This document shows positions 7,425-16,241 of a stretch of 64,000 bases of DNA, one piece after another. Where the stretch lies: NCBI GenBank assembly GCA_041394245.1, contig JAWKIR010000002.1, forward strand, positions 310,001 through 374,000, written 5' to 3'. A model generated the notes under the pieces. That model did not search any database. It was given only the letters and a program-made list of their open reading frames with translations, and was not told where the DNA came from. Origin of the DNA: Acidimicrobiales bacterium (GTDB lineage: Bacteria > Actinomycetota > Acidimicrobiia > Acidimicrobiales > Aldehydirespiratoraceae). The first letter of the stretch is position 1. Every line of letters starts with the position of its first letter. A program made the position numbers and the translations under genes.

Positions 7425-8453
7425 GTGATCGAGGTCTACACGGATGGTGCGTGCAAGGGGAACCCCGGCCCCGGTGGCTGGGCCTGGGTCGTGCCCGACG
7501 GCCCCTGGGCGAACGGTGCCGAGGCCGAGTCGACCAACCAGCGCATGGAGTTGATGGCGGTGCTCGACGCCCTGAAGAACCTCTCCGGCGAGGTCGAGGT
7601 GGTCTCGGATTCCACCTATGTCGTCAACTGCTTCCGCGACGGCTGGTGGAAGGGATGGCTGAAGCGGGGCTGGAAGAACTCGAAGAAGGAGCCCGTCGCG
7701 AACCGTGATCTGTGGGAGCCGTTGATCGACCTGTACCGCGAACGCGAGGACGAGTTGGCGTTTCGTTGGGTGAAGGGGCACGCCGGTGACGAATGGAACG
7801 ACGTGGCCGACCGCCTCGCCGTCGAGGCATCGGAGACGCAACGTCCGCGCAGTGGCAGCGGTCGCCCCGACGAGCTGGGTCCTGCTGACCACGTCTCCGT
7901 CGGCGCGTCGGCGCCCCGCGTCGGCGCCGACGGACGATTCGGGCCGACGTGGCGACCGCACGGGCGCGCGGTGGTGGTGACGGGGCTGCAGCCACCGGGA
8001 CTGGGCGGCTACGAGGAGAACGCGGTCGCGGCCGGTGTGCGGCGACGTCTCGCCGAGATCATCGAGGCGAAGGCCGAGGTCGACGCCGACCTGGTGGTCC
8101 TCACCGGCCTCCGTCTCGGGGCGGAGACGCTGGGAGCCGAGGCCGCCGCACTCGTGGGTGTGCCCTACGTGGCGGTGCTGCCGTACCCGGATCCCGACGC
8201 GAAATGGCCGCGTGACTCGCGCCGCCGGTTCGCCGAGTTGCTCGACGGCGCCGACGCAGTGGTGCAGCTCGAACGAACATCGCCGGAGAGCGCGCCCCGG
8301 GCCGGTCAGGCGATGGATCGGCGCAACGCCTGGTTTCGTCAGGTCGCGAACGAGGCCGTGATCGTGTGGGACGGCGCCGAGCGGCGCATGGGCGAGGTCG
8401 TGAAGAAGTTCGAGCTCGACATGCCCGACGACGTCTGGATCGTCGGCCCCTGA
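7425..8453 (+). CDS. rnhA: Ribonuclease HI fused to a SLOG-like domain
   Basis: 342 residues. Residues 1-137 are a complete type I RNase H that cuts RNA in RNA-DNA hybrids. The acids Asp7 (YTDGACKGNPG), Glu42, Asp62 and Asp129 and the His119 loop (VKGHAGDEWND) are all present. After a loop of about 35 residues, the rest (AVVVTGLQPPGLGGYEEN onward) resembles a YpsA/DprA-like Rossmann SLOG domain. That includes a TGLRLGAETLGAEAAALVGVPYVAVLPYP core, which in other proteins binds nucleotide-derived ligands. The start is the GTG at 7425, six bases after CAGGAT (7413-7418), which suggests a leaderless mRNA. The second domain is a fold-level assignment. Confidence 0.85.
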   Translation: MIEVYTDGACKGNPGPGGWAWVVPDGPWANGAEAESTNQRMELMAVLDALKNLSGEVEVVSDSTYVVNCFRDGWWKGWLKRGWKNSKKEPVANRDLWEPLIDLYREREDELAFRWVKGHAGDEWNDVADRLAVEASETQRPRSGSGRPDELGPADHVSVGASAPRVGADGRFGPTWRPHGRAVVVTGLQPPGLGGYEENAVAAGVRRRLAEIIEAKAEVDADLVVLTGLRLGAETLGAEAAALVGVPYVAVLPYPDPDAKWPRDSRRRFAELLDGADAVVQLERTSPESAPRAGQAMDRRNAWFRQVANEAVIVWDGAERRMGEVVKKFELDMPDDVWIVGP

Positions 8454-8513
8454 GGGAATGGCGTCGGGACGAGCGGGGTTGTGGTGGTCCCCAGACAGAA
8501 CTCGGAGACTTCC

Positions 8514-8798
8514 ATGGCAACCGCGACCTTCAACGGCACCGTGATCGCGCAGAGCGACGACATCGAGATCGTCGAGGGCAATGCCTACTTCCCGATCGAC
8601 TCACTCGACCGACGGGTGCTGGTCGACTCCGACCGCTCGACCCACTGCCCGTGGAAGGGCGATGCGTCCTACTGGGACCTCGAGGTCGACGGCGTCCGGG
8701 CAGCCGATGCGGCGTGGTACTACCCGAACCCGAAAGCGGGTGCCGAAGCCGTCGCCGGTCGCGTGGCGTTCTATCCGGTCGTGACCATCGAGATGTGA
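8514..8798 (+). CDS. DUF427 domain protein
   Basis: 94 residues containing the DUF427 signature: GNAYFPIDSLD, STHCPWKGDASYWDL and AAWYYPNPKAGAE. Proteins of this family are small beta-rich cytoplasmic proteins of unknown biochemical role, common in actinobacteria. The ATG at 8514 follows GGAG. The gene ends four bases before the convergent epimerase-type gene. Confidence 0.85.
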   Translation: MATATFNGTVIAQSDDIEIVEGNAYFPIDSLDRRVLVDSDRSTHCPWKGDASYWDLEVDGVRAADAAWYYPNPKAGAEAVAGRVAFYPVVTIEM

Positions 8799-8801
8799 GG
8801 C

Positions 8802-9707
8802 TCAGTCCGGGCGGTCGAGGACGGCGCGCAGTGCCCCTTCGATGTCGGGATGCTCGAACTCGTAGCCTCGATCGCTCAGGACGGTCGGCTCGACCCGTTG
8901 GCTGGCGTAGAGCAGCGCTTCGGTGAGTTCTCGCCCGAGCCGTAGCCACAGGGCCGGCTTCGGGATGGGGAGCAGCGTCGGCCGGTGCAGCACGCGTCCG
9001 AGCACCTTCGTGAACTCCCCGTTGGTCACCGGGTTCGGCGCCGTGAGGTTGACTGCGCCGTGCACATCGTTGGTGAGGAGCCAGAGGAGGGCACCCACCA
9101 TGTCGTCGATCGAGATCCAGCTCCACCACTGGTTGCCGGAACCGATCCGGCCACCGAGTCCGGCCTTGAAGAACGGCAGTTGCGGAGCGAGCGCGCCGCC
9201 CTCGCCCGACAAGACGATGCCGGTGCGGATGTGGACCACGCGGGTGGGTGGTGTCGTGACGGGCGCGGTCGCGCCCTCCCACGCGGCGACCACGTCGGCG
9301 AGGAAGCCCTCGCCGGGTTCGCTGGTCTCGGTGAGCCTCTCGTCTCCGCGGTCGCCGTAGAACCCGATCGCAGAACCGGAGATGAAGACCGACGGCGGCG
9401 TTGCGGCTGCGGCGATGCGGTCGGCGAGCAGGGAAGTGCCCTCGACGCGGCTGTCCAGAATCCGGGCCTTCTGCGCGTCGGACCACCGATGCTCGGCGAT
9501 GCCCTCGCCGGCGAGATGGATCACGGCATCGATCCCGTCGAGCGCATCGTCGTCGATCGTGCCCGCGGCGGGATCCCAGGAGACGGCGGGGAGATCGTCG
9601 GGGCGATGCGAACGAACGAGCCTGACGGGCTCGTGGTCGGCCGCGAGGAGGCCCCGGACGAGCGCTTCGCCGATGAGGCCGGTGGATCCACTGATGAGCA
9701 CACGCAC
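8802..9707 (-). CDS. TIGR01777 family NAD-dependent epimerase
   Basis: 301 residues of the extended SDR type related to YfcH/SulA. The NAD(P)-binding motif STGLIG is at the N-terminus (VRVLISGSTGLIGEAL). The family features AVIHLAGEGI, SGSAIGFYGDRGDE, RTGIVLS and WSWISIDDM follow in order. Substrate and product are unknown for this family. Related proteins have been linked to cell division or plastid development, which I would not transfer. The GTG at 9707 is chosen because GGAGA lies about nine bases upstream and the fold begins there. In-frame codons upstream lack a start with a ribosome site. Confidence 0.88.
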   Translation of the reverse strand: MRVLISGSTGLIGEALVRGLLAADHEPVRLVRSHRPDDLPAVSWDPAAGTIDDDALDGIDAVIHLAGEGIAEHRWSDAQKARILDSRVEGTSLLADRIAAAATPPSVFISGSAIGFYGDRGDERLTETSEPGEGFLADVVAAWEGATAPVTTPPTRVVHIRTGIVLSGEGGALAPQLPFFKAGLGGRIGSGNQWWSWISIDDMVGALLWLLTNDVHGAVNLTAPNPVTNGEFTKVLGRVLHRPTLLPIPKPALWLRLGRELTEALLYASQRVEPTVLSDRGYEFEHPDIEGALRAVLDRPD

Positions 9708-9765
9708 GGAGACACTCTCCCACGCGTCGTCTAGGGTCGCGTCAGCGGACGCTTGGGAGGCAGTC

Positions 9766-10011
9766 ATGTCGGACGAACAGCCGGTGGGCGAGGAAGTGAA
9801 GGAGTCGACCGGGCTCGCGACCGTGATCGGCGCCGCCGTGATCGCGGTCGCCCTGATCGCCTTCATTGGTCAGAATCGCGCCGACACCGAGGTGTCGTGG
9901 CTGTTCCTCGACGGCACCTGGCCGCTGTGGTTGGTGATCGTCATCGCCGCCGTGCTCGGAGCGGTGCTGAGCGAGGTCCTCGGCTGGTTGATCCGGCGCC
10001 GCCGCCGATAG
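9766..10011 (+). CDS. LapA-like small membrane protein
   Basis: 81 residues. There are two membrane helices, about residues 19-37 (ATVIGAAVIAVALIAFIGQN) and 51-74. Between them is TEVSWLFLDGTWPLWLVI and after them a basic tail RRRRR. This matches the LapA/YciS family of inner-membrane proteins (DUF1049), which in E. coli helps regulate lipopolysaccharide assembly. In an actinobacterium the role is open. The ATG at 9766 follows GGGAGG; a TAGGGT box lies at 9732-9737. A short hairpin (10014-10026) separates it from the convergent secreted-protein gene. Confidence 0.75.
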   Translation: MSDEQPVGEEVKESTGLATVIGAAVIAVALIAFIGQNRADTEVSWLFLDGTWPLWLVIVIAAVLGAVLSEVLGWLIRRRRR

Positions 10012-10018
10012 TGCTGTC

Positions 10019-10705
10019 CTAGACAGTGGCCCGTTCGCGCCGCGTCGTCGCAGCGAGCAGCACGATCGCGCCGAACGCGACGAGCGTGATGCCGATCCGA
10101 ACCGCCTGTTCGGCGAAGCGGGCGCCGGTCACCGCGAGATCGGGGCTCGACCCCGCACCGCCACCTGATCCGCCGTTGCCGCCGGTTGCGTCGTCGCCGC
10201 CTGTGCCGCCGGTCCCACCATTGCCGCCGGAACCGGGCGTCGTGGTGGTGGTCGCGGTCGGATCCTGGCCGCCCACCGTCTGCCCATCGGGGCAGGCTCC
10301 GTCCACCGGGTCGGTTCCGCCGTTGCACACGGCGCGGATGACTGCGGTGTCGGAGTTGCCCGCGCAGCTGGCGCGCACCGTGTAGTCCTGTCCGGCGACG
10401 ACGCCGGACGGCATGGCGACGGCGGTGCCCGCGTACGAGCTGTCGTCGAAGGCGATGGTGGTGGCGAGCACGCCGGGGATGCCGTCGATCGTGATGGAGA
10501 CGGTGCTCCCGGCCGGACAGTTCGATCCGAAGTAGTCGAAGGTGCCGTCGATCTCGACCCTCGTCGGATCGACGAAGAGATCGACGGCGCCGCCGTACTG
10601 GGCGCTCGCCGGCGAGGCGGTGAGGATCGCGGCACCCGCGACGAAGAGCGCGACGACGAGACGGCGAACAGTGGCGGGAGTGGGGGCGAGATGGGTCATA
10701 CGCAT
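10019..10705 (-). CDS. Secreted surface protein with LAVTG sorting-type signal
   Basis: 228 residues. A signal peptide (LVVALFVAGAAILTASPASA) is followed by a beta-rich domain of about 110 residues with four cysteines. Then comes a Gly/Asn/Thr linker and a C-terminus of LAVTG, a hydrophobic helix (IGITLVAFGAIVLLAA) and a basic tail. That end has the layout of a sortase substrate of the LAxTG type. No sortase gene is in the window, so wall linkage is inferred. The start could be the ATG at 10705, the ATG at 10699, or a GTG at 10726. It lies downstream of the DUF4012 gene on the same strand. Confidence 0.75.
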   Translation of the reverse strand: MRMTHLAPTPATVRRLVVALFVAGAAILTASPASAQYGGAVDLFVDPTRVEIDGTFDYFGSNCPAGSTVSITIDGIPGVLATTIAFDDSSYAGTAVAMPSGVVAGQDYTVRASCAGNSDTAVIRAVCNGGTDPVDGACPDGQTVGGQDPTATTTTTPGSGGNGGTGGTGGDDATGGNGGSGGGAGSSPDLAVTGARFAEQAVRIGITLVAFGAIVLLAATTRRERATV

Positions 10706-10790
10706 GGGAGAGACCTGGCGGTCCACTCTCTCGATCGGCAGGGTCGGTGCCGCCTTGAGGGGCCGCGTGGAATCGCCGGTGCGGACCGGA

Positions 10791-13085
10791 TCAGTCGGTT
10801 GGCGCGCGCAGGACCATGTCCTGGCCGAGCGTGAGGGACGCGGGCAGGTCGAGCAATGACCCGTCGACGGTGACGGAGAGCGTCAGCGAGTCGTCGTTGA
10901 CCAGCGGTTGTTGGGGGAGCAACAGCACATACGGCGACGTGTCGAGCTCGCCGCCGACGTCGATCTCGATCGTGCGGCTTCCCCCCGGTGGGATCTCGAC
11001 CACCAGGGTCAGGGCGTCGTGGCCGAACGCGATCTCCCGGTCGGCCACGACACTCGCGCCGTCGAGCCGGGCGGCCCGGAAGTCGAGGCCGGTGTGGATC
11101 GTGACGCGGGCCACGTTGGTGCCGAGCGGATAGCCCTGGTCGTTGCTGGCGATGATCGCATCGGGGAGGGACAGATCGGTGAGTTCGTTGCGCAGCGTCA
11201 CGGTGATCGTTCCGCTCGCCGACCGGTCGTCGATCTCGAGTCGGTAGTCGACGTCGCGGAAGAGGTACGTGTCGAGCTTGTTCTGCCCGGCGTTCTGATG
11301 CACGACGGCGACCATGTCGGTCCGGAGCGTCCCGTCCGCTTCCGGCGCCGGGAAGCGGCCGTCGAGTCCGGCGGCGTCGATCAGCGCCGACGTGTGGTCA
11401 CCGCGGCCCCACCAGACGCCGATGCGATCCTCGGCCACCACCGGCCCGAGGACGTCGGCCATCGCCCGAGGACCGGGCAGTTCTCCGGTCGTGAGGGCCG
11501 CGAACGCGCCGTCGACGAGCTGGGCCAGCGTGAGTATGCGCCCTGCCTCGTCGCCCTCGTTGTCCACGTACTGCCCTTCGAGGAGGTAGGGGACCACCGT
11601 GCGTGCCGTGAGGGTGATGTCGTCGGTCTCGACCGGCCCCCCGAGTTCGAGGAGCGCAGCCACGGCGTAGGGATCGAGGACGACCACGCCGTCGACGGTC
11701 CGGTCGGTCGCCTTCTCGAACAGATCCGCGGCGACCTCGGCGACCATCGGGAGGTCCGGCGACAGGGTGACGTCCTGGAAGAACTCGTTGGGGGAGAACC
11801 GTCCCCAGCGTTCGAGATACTGCGCAGGTCCCTCGAGCTCGACTCCTCGCTCCCGCAACCGCGCGTTGATGTCCTCGTTTCGACCCGACTGCACGATGGT
11901 GAGCTGCCCGTCGTCGGCCTGGACGAGAACCCAGTTGCCCAGCAGGCCGCCGAGGCCGCGAGCCTCGGCCGGTGTGGTGATCGCGACCAGCCAGTGGACG
12001 GGTCCGTCGGCGCCGAGGAACTCGGGGAGCTCTCGGACCGCAGCGGCCGCGGTGCGGGCGGAGGGTTCGGCGGCGGCGAGTTCGTCGAGCAGCTGACGGA
12101 TCCGGTCGTCGAGCGGCCCGGCAAGCCATGGGCTGCGCGCATCGGAGACCCGATCGTGGGCCCGGTCGAGGGCCCGTTCGGTACGGTCGAGCACCGGCTG
12201 CAATGCCTCGATGGTGCCGAGGTCGAGGCGGCCGTCGACGAGTCTGATCGTGTCGGGATCGACGGATCGCGCCGCATCCGCCGCGGTGTCGGTCAGGGCC
12301 ACGCCTTCACCGGCGACGACCTGCACGGCACGGACCTGTTGTCCGATGATCGGCACGAGCCTCGCCGGGAGGGTCCAGAAGCCACTCACCTTGGTACGGG
12401 CCCGCTCGAAGCTGTCGCGGGCGGCGTCGAAGGAAGCGGCGGCCACGGTCTGCTCACCGTCGCCGGCGGCGTCGAAGCCGTCGTCGGCGGAGCGAATGCC
12501 GTCGGACACATCACCGAACGCCAGGGCGGACGACAGGGTGAAGACGACCGTCGCCAGCGCTGCGGCCGCCGCCGACATCGAGACGGCGGTTGCGGCAGGC
12601 CGGCGCCAGTGCCGTGGCATCAGACGGATGCCCGAGAAGAGCATCGGGCCGGCGGCGAGTGCGGCGAGGATGACGGTGGATCCGTGGAACGGGCCCGACC
12701 CGAGATCGCCGAGCACGAGGGCGAGGAGCGCGCCGACCGCGGCGCCGAGGGCCCGGCGGCGGCCGTGTCGCACCGCGGCGAGTGCGAGGAGCAATGCGAC
12801 GATCGAGACGATGCGGCCGACGGTGTCGGGGGTCGCCCAGAGCGCGATGACACCGCTCATCAGCCAGGTGGCGCGGCGGGAGCGCCCGCCGGCCAACGCG
12901 AGGGAGGCGCCGGCGCCGCCGACATAGACGACGTCGACCGGCGCGATCCCCGTCGGTGCCGCGCCCCCGAGGGTCGCGAGCACGGCGGCGCACCCCGCGA
13001 GCAGGACGATGAACTGTCGCTCCTCGCGGCCGGTTCGGCGAATACGAGAAGCGCCAGGAGGGGGCGGATCGGCGATCGCGTCGAT
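10791..13085 (-). CDS. DUF4012 membrane/exported protein (probable ATC start)
   Basis: About 764 residues. Several membrane helices occupy the first 180, then comes a large extracytoplasmic region typical of DUF4012 proteins: LVAITTPAEARGLGGLLGNW, LVQADDGQLTIVQSG and YLERWGRFSPNEFFQDVTLS. These proteins accompany polysaccharide loci in actinobacteria; their activity is unknown. The first canonical start in frame is a GTG at 12983, but it lies inside the first membrane helix. The frame is open upstream to a stop at 13119-13121. A strong AAGGAGG (13099-13093) sits seven bases before an ATC at 13085, giving IDAIADPPPPGASRIRR as N-terminus. I take ATC as the likely start. It is divergent from the CapD-like gene. 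Confidence 0.8.
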   Translation of the reverse strand: MDAIADPPPPGASRIRRTGREERQFIVLLAGCAAVLATLGGAAPTGIAPVDVVYVGGAGASLALAGGRSRRATWLMSGVIALWATPDTVGRIVSIVALLLALAAVRHGRRRALGAAVGALLALVLGDLGSGPFHGSTVILAALAAGPMLFSGIRLMPRHWRRPAATAVSMSAAAAALATVVFTLSSALAFGDVSDGIRSADDGFDAAGDGEQTVAAASFDAARDSFERARTKVSGFWTLPARLVPIIGQQVRAVQVVAGEGVALTDTAADAARSVDPDTIRLVDGRLDLGTIEALQPVLDRTERALDRAHDRVSDARSPWLAGPLDDRIRQLLDELAAAEPSARTAAAAVRELPEFLGADGPVHWLVAITTPAEARGLGGLLGNWVLVQADDGQLTIVQSGRNEDINARLRERGVELEGPAQYLERWGRFSPNEFFQDVTLSPDLPMVAEVAADLFEKATDRTVDGVVVLDPYAVAALLELGGPVETDDITLTARTVVPYLLEGQYVDNEGDEAGRILTLAQLVDGAFAALTTGELPGPRAMADVLGPVVAEDRIGVWWGRGDHTSALIDAAGLDGRFPAPEADGTLRTDMVAVVHQNAGQNKLDTYLFRDVDYRLEIDDRSASGTITVTLRNELTDLSLPDAIIASNDQGYPLGTNVARVTIHTGLDFRAARLDGASVVADREIAFGHDALTLVVEIPPGGSRTIEIDVGGELDTSPYVLLLPQQPLVNDDSLTLSVTVDGSLLDLPASLTLGQDMVLRAPTD

Positions 13086-13187
13086 GAGAGGTCCTCCTTG
13101 TCGCGACCGCCGGACGGCTCATAACCGTACAAATTCTGCCGATCGACCGGGTGGAGGGCTTCGTCTCCGAGGGAGGAAACAACCGCG

Positions 13188-15029
13188 ATGGCGATCAACA
13201 GACTGGGCGGGGAACCGGGGCGTCGGCTGCAGATGCCCGGCGTCGTACTCGCCGTGGTCGATTCGTCGGCGTGGGTCGTCGGCGTGCTCGCGGCCATGGC
13301 CCTGCGGTTCGACTTCCGCTTCGCCACCTGGGGCGACTGGAACACGGCCGGCGCGATCGGCATCGCCGTGACGGCGATGCTGGCGGCCGGCGCGATCGGC
13401 GGGCTCTACGGCGGCCGCTGGCAGCGGGGCAGCCTCGACGAGGGTCTCGCGCTCGCACGAGCCGTGATCCTGGTCTGCGTGACCCTCTTCGCGGTCAACA
13501 ATCTCCTGCTCTCGGCCCGTCTGGTGCCGACGAGCGTCGTGTTCGCCGCCGCGCCCGCTGCGTTCTGCGCGGCCGGAGCGGCCCGGTTCCTCGAGCGTCT
13601 CGCGGTCCTGCGCCGGAGCCGCCAGGCGCCCGGCAATGCGATTCGCGTCCTGGTGTTCGGGGCAGGCGACGGCGGTCAGCGGGTGATCACCTCGATGCAC
13701 AGCGACGCCCAGGGGCGCTACACCCCCGTCGGCCTTGTCGACGACGATCCCGCGAAACGCAATCTCCGGATCCGAGGCGTCCCGGTGTTGGGCACCCGCG
13801 AGAGTCTGCGATCGCTTGCCGTGGAATCGGCGGCCGAGATGCTCGTCGTGGCGGCACCGTCGATCTCCTCGGACAGTCTGCGTGACCTCTCGACCCGGGC
13901 GCTCGAGGCGGACCTCGACATGCGGATCGTTCCGCCCGTCACCGAACTGATCGACGGGCACGTGGGGGCCGACGACGTCCGGCCCCTCACCGAGGCCGAC
14001 CTGCTCGGTCGGCATCAGATCGACACCGACATCGACGCCATCGCCGACTACATCACCGGTCGTCGCGTCCTGGTGACCGGCGCGGGCGGTTCGATCGGTT
14101 CGGAACTCTGTCGGCAATTGCACCGGTTCGGGCCCGAGGCGCTCATCATGGTCGACCGCGACGAATCGGCGCTCCACGCGGTGCAGATGGCGATCGAGGG
14201 TCGGGCGTTGCTCGACTCCGAACGACTCGTCGTCGCCGACATCCGCGACGCGGCGCGCATGAAGGAAGTGTTCCTCCATCACCGTCCCGAAGTGGTCTTC
14301 CACACGGCGGCACTCAAGCACCTGCCGTTGCTGGAGATGCATCCCGCCGAAGCGGTGAAGACCAACGTGTGGGGCACGCTGAACGTTCTCGAGGCGGCGT
14401 CGAACGCCGGTGTCGACCGGTTCGTCAACATCTCGACCGACAAGGCCGCCGACCCCACCAGCGTGCTCGGCTACACCAAGCGGATCGCCGAACAGTTGAC
14501 CTCCTGGTATGCCGCCCGCGAGCAGGGTGTGTATCTCTCCGTCCGGTTCGGCAACGTGCTCGGCTCCCGTGGTTCCGTGCTCGGGGCGTTCGAACGCCAG
14601 GTCGCCGAGGGTGGCCCGATCACGGTGACCCACCCCGACGTCACTCGCTACTTCATGACGGTGACGGAAGCGGTCCAGTTGGTCGTACAGGCCGGCGCGG
14701 TCGGACTGGACGGCGAGGCGCTCGTACTCGACATGGGTGAGCCCGTCAGGATCGTCGACGTCGCCCGCCGTCTCGTGGCCCAGGCCGATCGCCCGATCGA
14801 GATCGTGTTCACCGGTCTCCGCCCCGGTGAGAAGCTGCACGAGGTGCTGCTCGGGCAGGCCGAGAAGGACGATCGCCACGCACACCCGCTGATCTCGCAT
14901 TGTCGGGTTCCGGCCCAGTCGCCGGCCGGCCTCGCCGGTCTCGACGATCCCGACATCGACGCGCTGCGACGCACCATGATCGGTCTCTGCCGCCCGGGCG
15001 TGGAGTCCGAGGCACCGGTCACGGTCTGA
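13188..15029 (+). CDS. CapD/PglF-type nucleoside-diphosphate-sugar dehydratase
   Basis: 613 residues, the long membrane-bound form. Four N-terminal helices (about residues 16-135) precede a Rossmann domain (FGAGDGG, about 156) and a catalytic SDR domain (TGAGGSIGSE, about 297; NISTDKAADPTSVLGYTKR). The family converts UDP-GlcNAc to a 4-keto-6-deoxy sugar, the first step toward bacillosamine. In the active-site motif, Lys431 is present. The residue four places before it, usually Tyr in FlaA1 or Met in PglF/WbpM, is Leu427, with a Tyr at 429. This may be a lineage variant. The gene opens the glycan locus, and the matching later steps are at 15624, 16238 and 23119. Confidence 0.9.
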   Translation: MAINRLGGEPGRRLQMPGVVLAVVDSSAWVVGVLAAMALRFDFRFATWGDWNTAGAIGIAVTAMLAAGAIGGLYGGRWQRGSLDEGLALARAVILVCVTLFAVNNLLLSARLVPTSVVFAAAPAAFCAAGAARFLERLAVLRRSRQAPGNAIRVLVFGAGDGGQRVITSMHSDAQGRYTPVGLVDDDPAKRNLRIRGVPVLGTRESLRSLAVESAAEMLVVAAPSISSDSLRDLSTRALEADLDMRIVPPVTELIDGHVGADDVRPLTEADLLGRHQIDTDIDAIADYITGRRVLVTGAGGSIGSELCRQLHRFGPEALIMVDRDESALHAVQMAIEGRALLDSERLVVADIRDAARMKEVFLHHRPEVVFHTAALKHLPLLEMHPAEAVKTNVWGTLNVLEAASNAGVDRFVNISTDKAADPTSVLGYTKRIAEQLTSWYAAREQGVYLSVRFGNVLGSRGSVLGAFERQVAEGGPITVTHPDVTRYFMTVTEAVQLVVQAGAVGLDGEALVLDMGEPVRIVDVARRLVAQADRPIEIVFTGLRPGEKLHEVLLGQAEKDDRHAHPLISHCRVPAQSPAGLAGLDDPDIDALRRTMIGLCRPGVESEAPVTV

Positions 15030-15039
15030 TCGTCCGATC

Positions 15040-15708
15040 GTGTCGGCCGTGGTGGTAGCCGTTGCGGGGATCGTGCCCGAGGGGCCGCTGCACCCGAAGT
15101 TGTTCGTGATCGGCATCGTCGCCGGGGTCGCAGCGGCGGTGGTGGCCGGGCGGAGCAACGGCCGTTGGCTCGTGAGCACCCTCGGTGCCGTCGGCGTCGT
15201 CGTGACCGCGGCCCAGGGCGATGTGCTCGTGGGCGGGGTCGTCGACCGGACCGACCGCGGGTTCGTCGTGGCGGTCACCCTCGCGGTGATCGTGGCGGCG
15301 ATGGCCACGCGACCGCGATGGTCGACCGCCGCGATCTCGGCGCTCGGCGCATGTGCGGGCGTGTGGGCGATCGTGCCGGACACGGAGGTCCCACTGCTCG
15401 TGGCCGCCACCCTGGCTGGTGCGAGCGTGGTGCGATGCCTCCCCGGCTGGCTTCCCGACCGGCGCAGCCTGGCAAACGGCGTGCTCGTGGTGTTGCCCCT
15501 GGCCGGGGCGGTCGCCGGATCGATCGGGCGACCGTCCCGCTACGGGCCGGCGCTCGCGGTCGGCGCGCTCACCGCGCTGCTGGCCCTGTCGGCCTGGGGT
15601 CTGTTGGTGCTGAGCCGGCGGCGTCAGCGGGCGGGTACGCCCACCACCGTCGCGCCGGGTTCGACGTCGTCGATGACGACCGCGCCGGCACCGACGACGG
15701 CGTTCTGA
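15040..15708 (+). CDS. Polytopic membrane protein, unknown function
   Basis: 222 residues with about seven hydrophobic segments (for example LFVIGIVAGVAAAVVAG and LAVGALTALLALSAWGLLVL) and a Thr/Pro/Ser-rich tail. No family recognised. It begins with a GTG 10 bases after the dehydratase stop, so the two are probably cotranscribed. Its last 85 bases overlap the end of the convergent acetyltransferase gene. The overlapped part encodes only the low-complexity tail, so the true stop is unconstrained. Confidence 0.55.
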   Translation: MSAVVVAVAGIVPEGPLHPKLFVIGIVAGVAAAVVAGRSNGRWLVSTLGAVGVVVTAAQGDVLVGGVVDRTDRGFVVAVTLAVIVAAMATRPRWSTAAISALGACAGVWAIVPDTEVPLLVAATLAGASVVRCLPGWLPDRRSLANGVLVVLPLAGAVAGSIGRPSRYGPALAVGALTALLALSAWGLLVLSRRRQRAGTPTTVAPGSTSSMTTAPAPTTAF

Positions 15709-16241
15709 CCGATCGACCGCCCGGGGAGGACGATCGCTCCGGTGCCGAGGAAGACGCCGTCGCCGACCGTGACGGCACCGTTCAGCTTCACGCCCGGCGA
15801 GAGGCTCACGAAGTCGCCGATGCGGCAGTCGTGGCTGATGACCGCACCGCAGTTGACATGGGAGTGCGAACCGATGCGCACGTTGGTCGTGCAGATCGCG
15901 CCGGGATACAGCATGGCGCCGTCGTCGAGTTCGACGTCGTCGCCGATCCAGGCCGACGGGTCGACGAGTGTGACCGCGGGGGCGGCGGGGCCGACCCGTT
16001 CGGCAATGACCCGTCGAAGGCTCGGCGAGCCGATCGCGATGACGAAGTCGTCGCCGTGGTCGAGGAGGAACTCCGTCGACCCGAGGACGATCGATTCGTC
16101 GACGAGCTCCGGATCGGTCGGGCCGTCGTCGACCAGACCGATCGTCTGCCAGCGCTGCTGGCTTCGGTTGACGGCGCGGGCGACGGCCAGCGCCTCGCGC
16201 CCGTGACCGCCGGCGCCGACGATCACGAGCCGGTCGCTCAT
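15624..16241 (-). CDS. PglD/NeuD-type sugar O/N-acetyltransferase
   Basis: 205 residues. An N-terminal Rossmann-like domain (RLVIVGAGGHGREALAVARAV) is followed by a left-handed beta helix of hexapeptide repeats (GAMLYPGAICTTNVRIGSHSHVN... GAGAVVIDDVEPGATVVGVPA, in parts). PglD uses acetyl-CoA to acetylate the 4-amino group of a UDP-amino sugar. The catalytic His of this family fits in AVISHDCRIGD. The gene overlaps the upstream sugar transferase by four bases (ATGA), so the two are coupled. This supports a bacillosamine-type pathway. A sialic-acid-type NeuD role is the alternative, but no sialic acid synthase is visible. Confidence 0.88.
   Translation of the reverse strand: MSDRLVIVGAGGHGREALAVARAVNRSQQRWQTIGLVDDGPTDPELVDESIVLGSTEFLLDHGDDFVIAIGSPSLRRVIAERVGPAAPAVTLVDPSAWIGDDVELDDGAMLYPGAICTTNVRIGSHSHVNCGAVISHDCRIGDFVSLSPGVKLNGAVTVGDGVFLGTGAIVLPGRSIGQNAVVGAGAVVIDDVEPGATVVGVPAR

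Noticed and set aside
4540..7428. Two long plus-strand open frames across aceE
   Set aside because: They are antisense shadows of a very well conserved aceE.
10908..13124. A 738-codon open frame on the plus strand
   Set aside because: It is fully antisense to the DUF4012 gene, is rich in Arg, Gly, Asp and Glu without domain pattern, and arises from GC-rich third positions.
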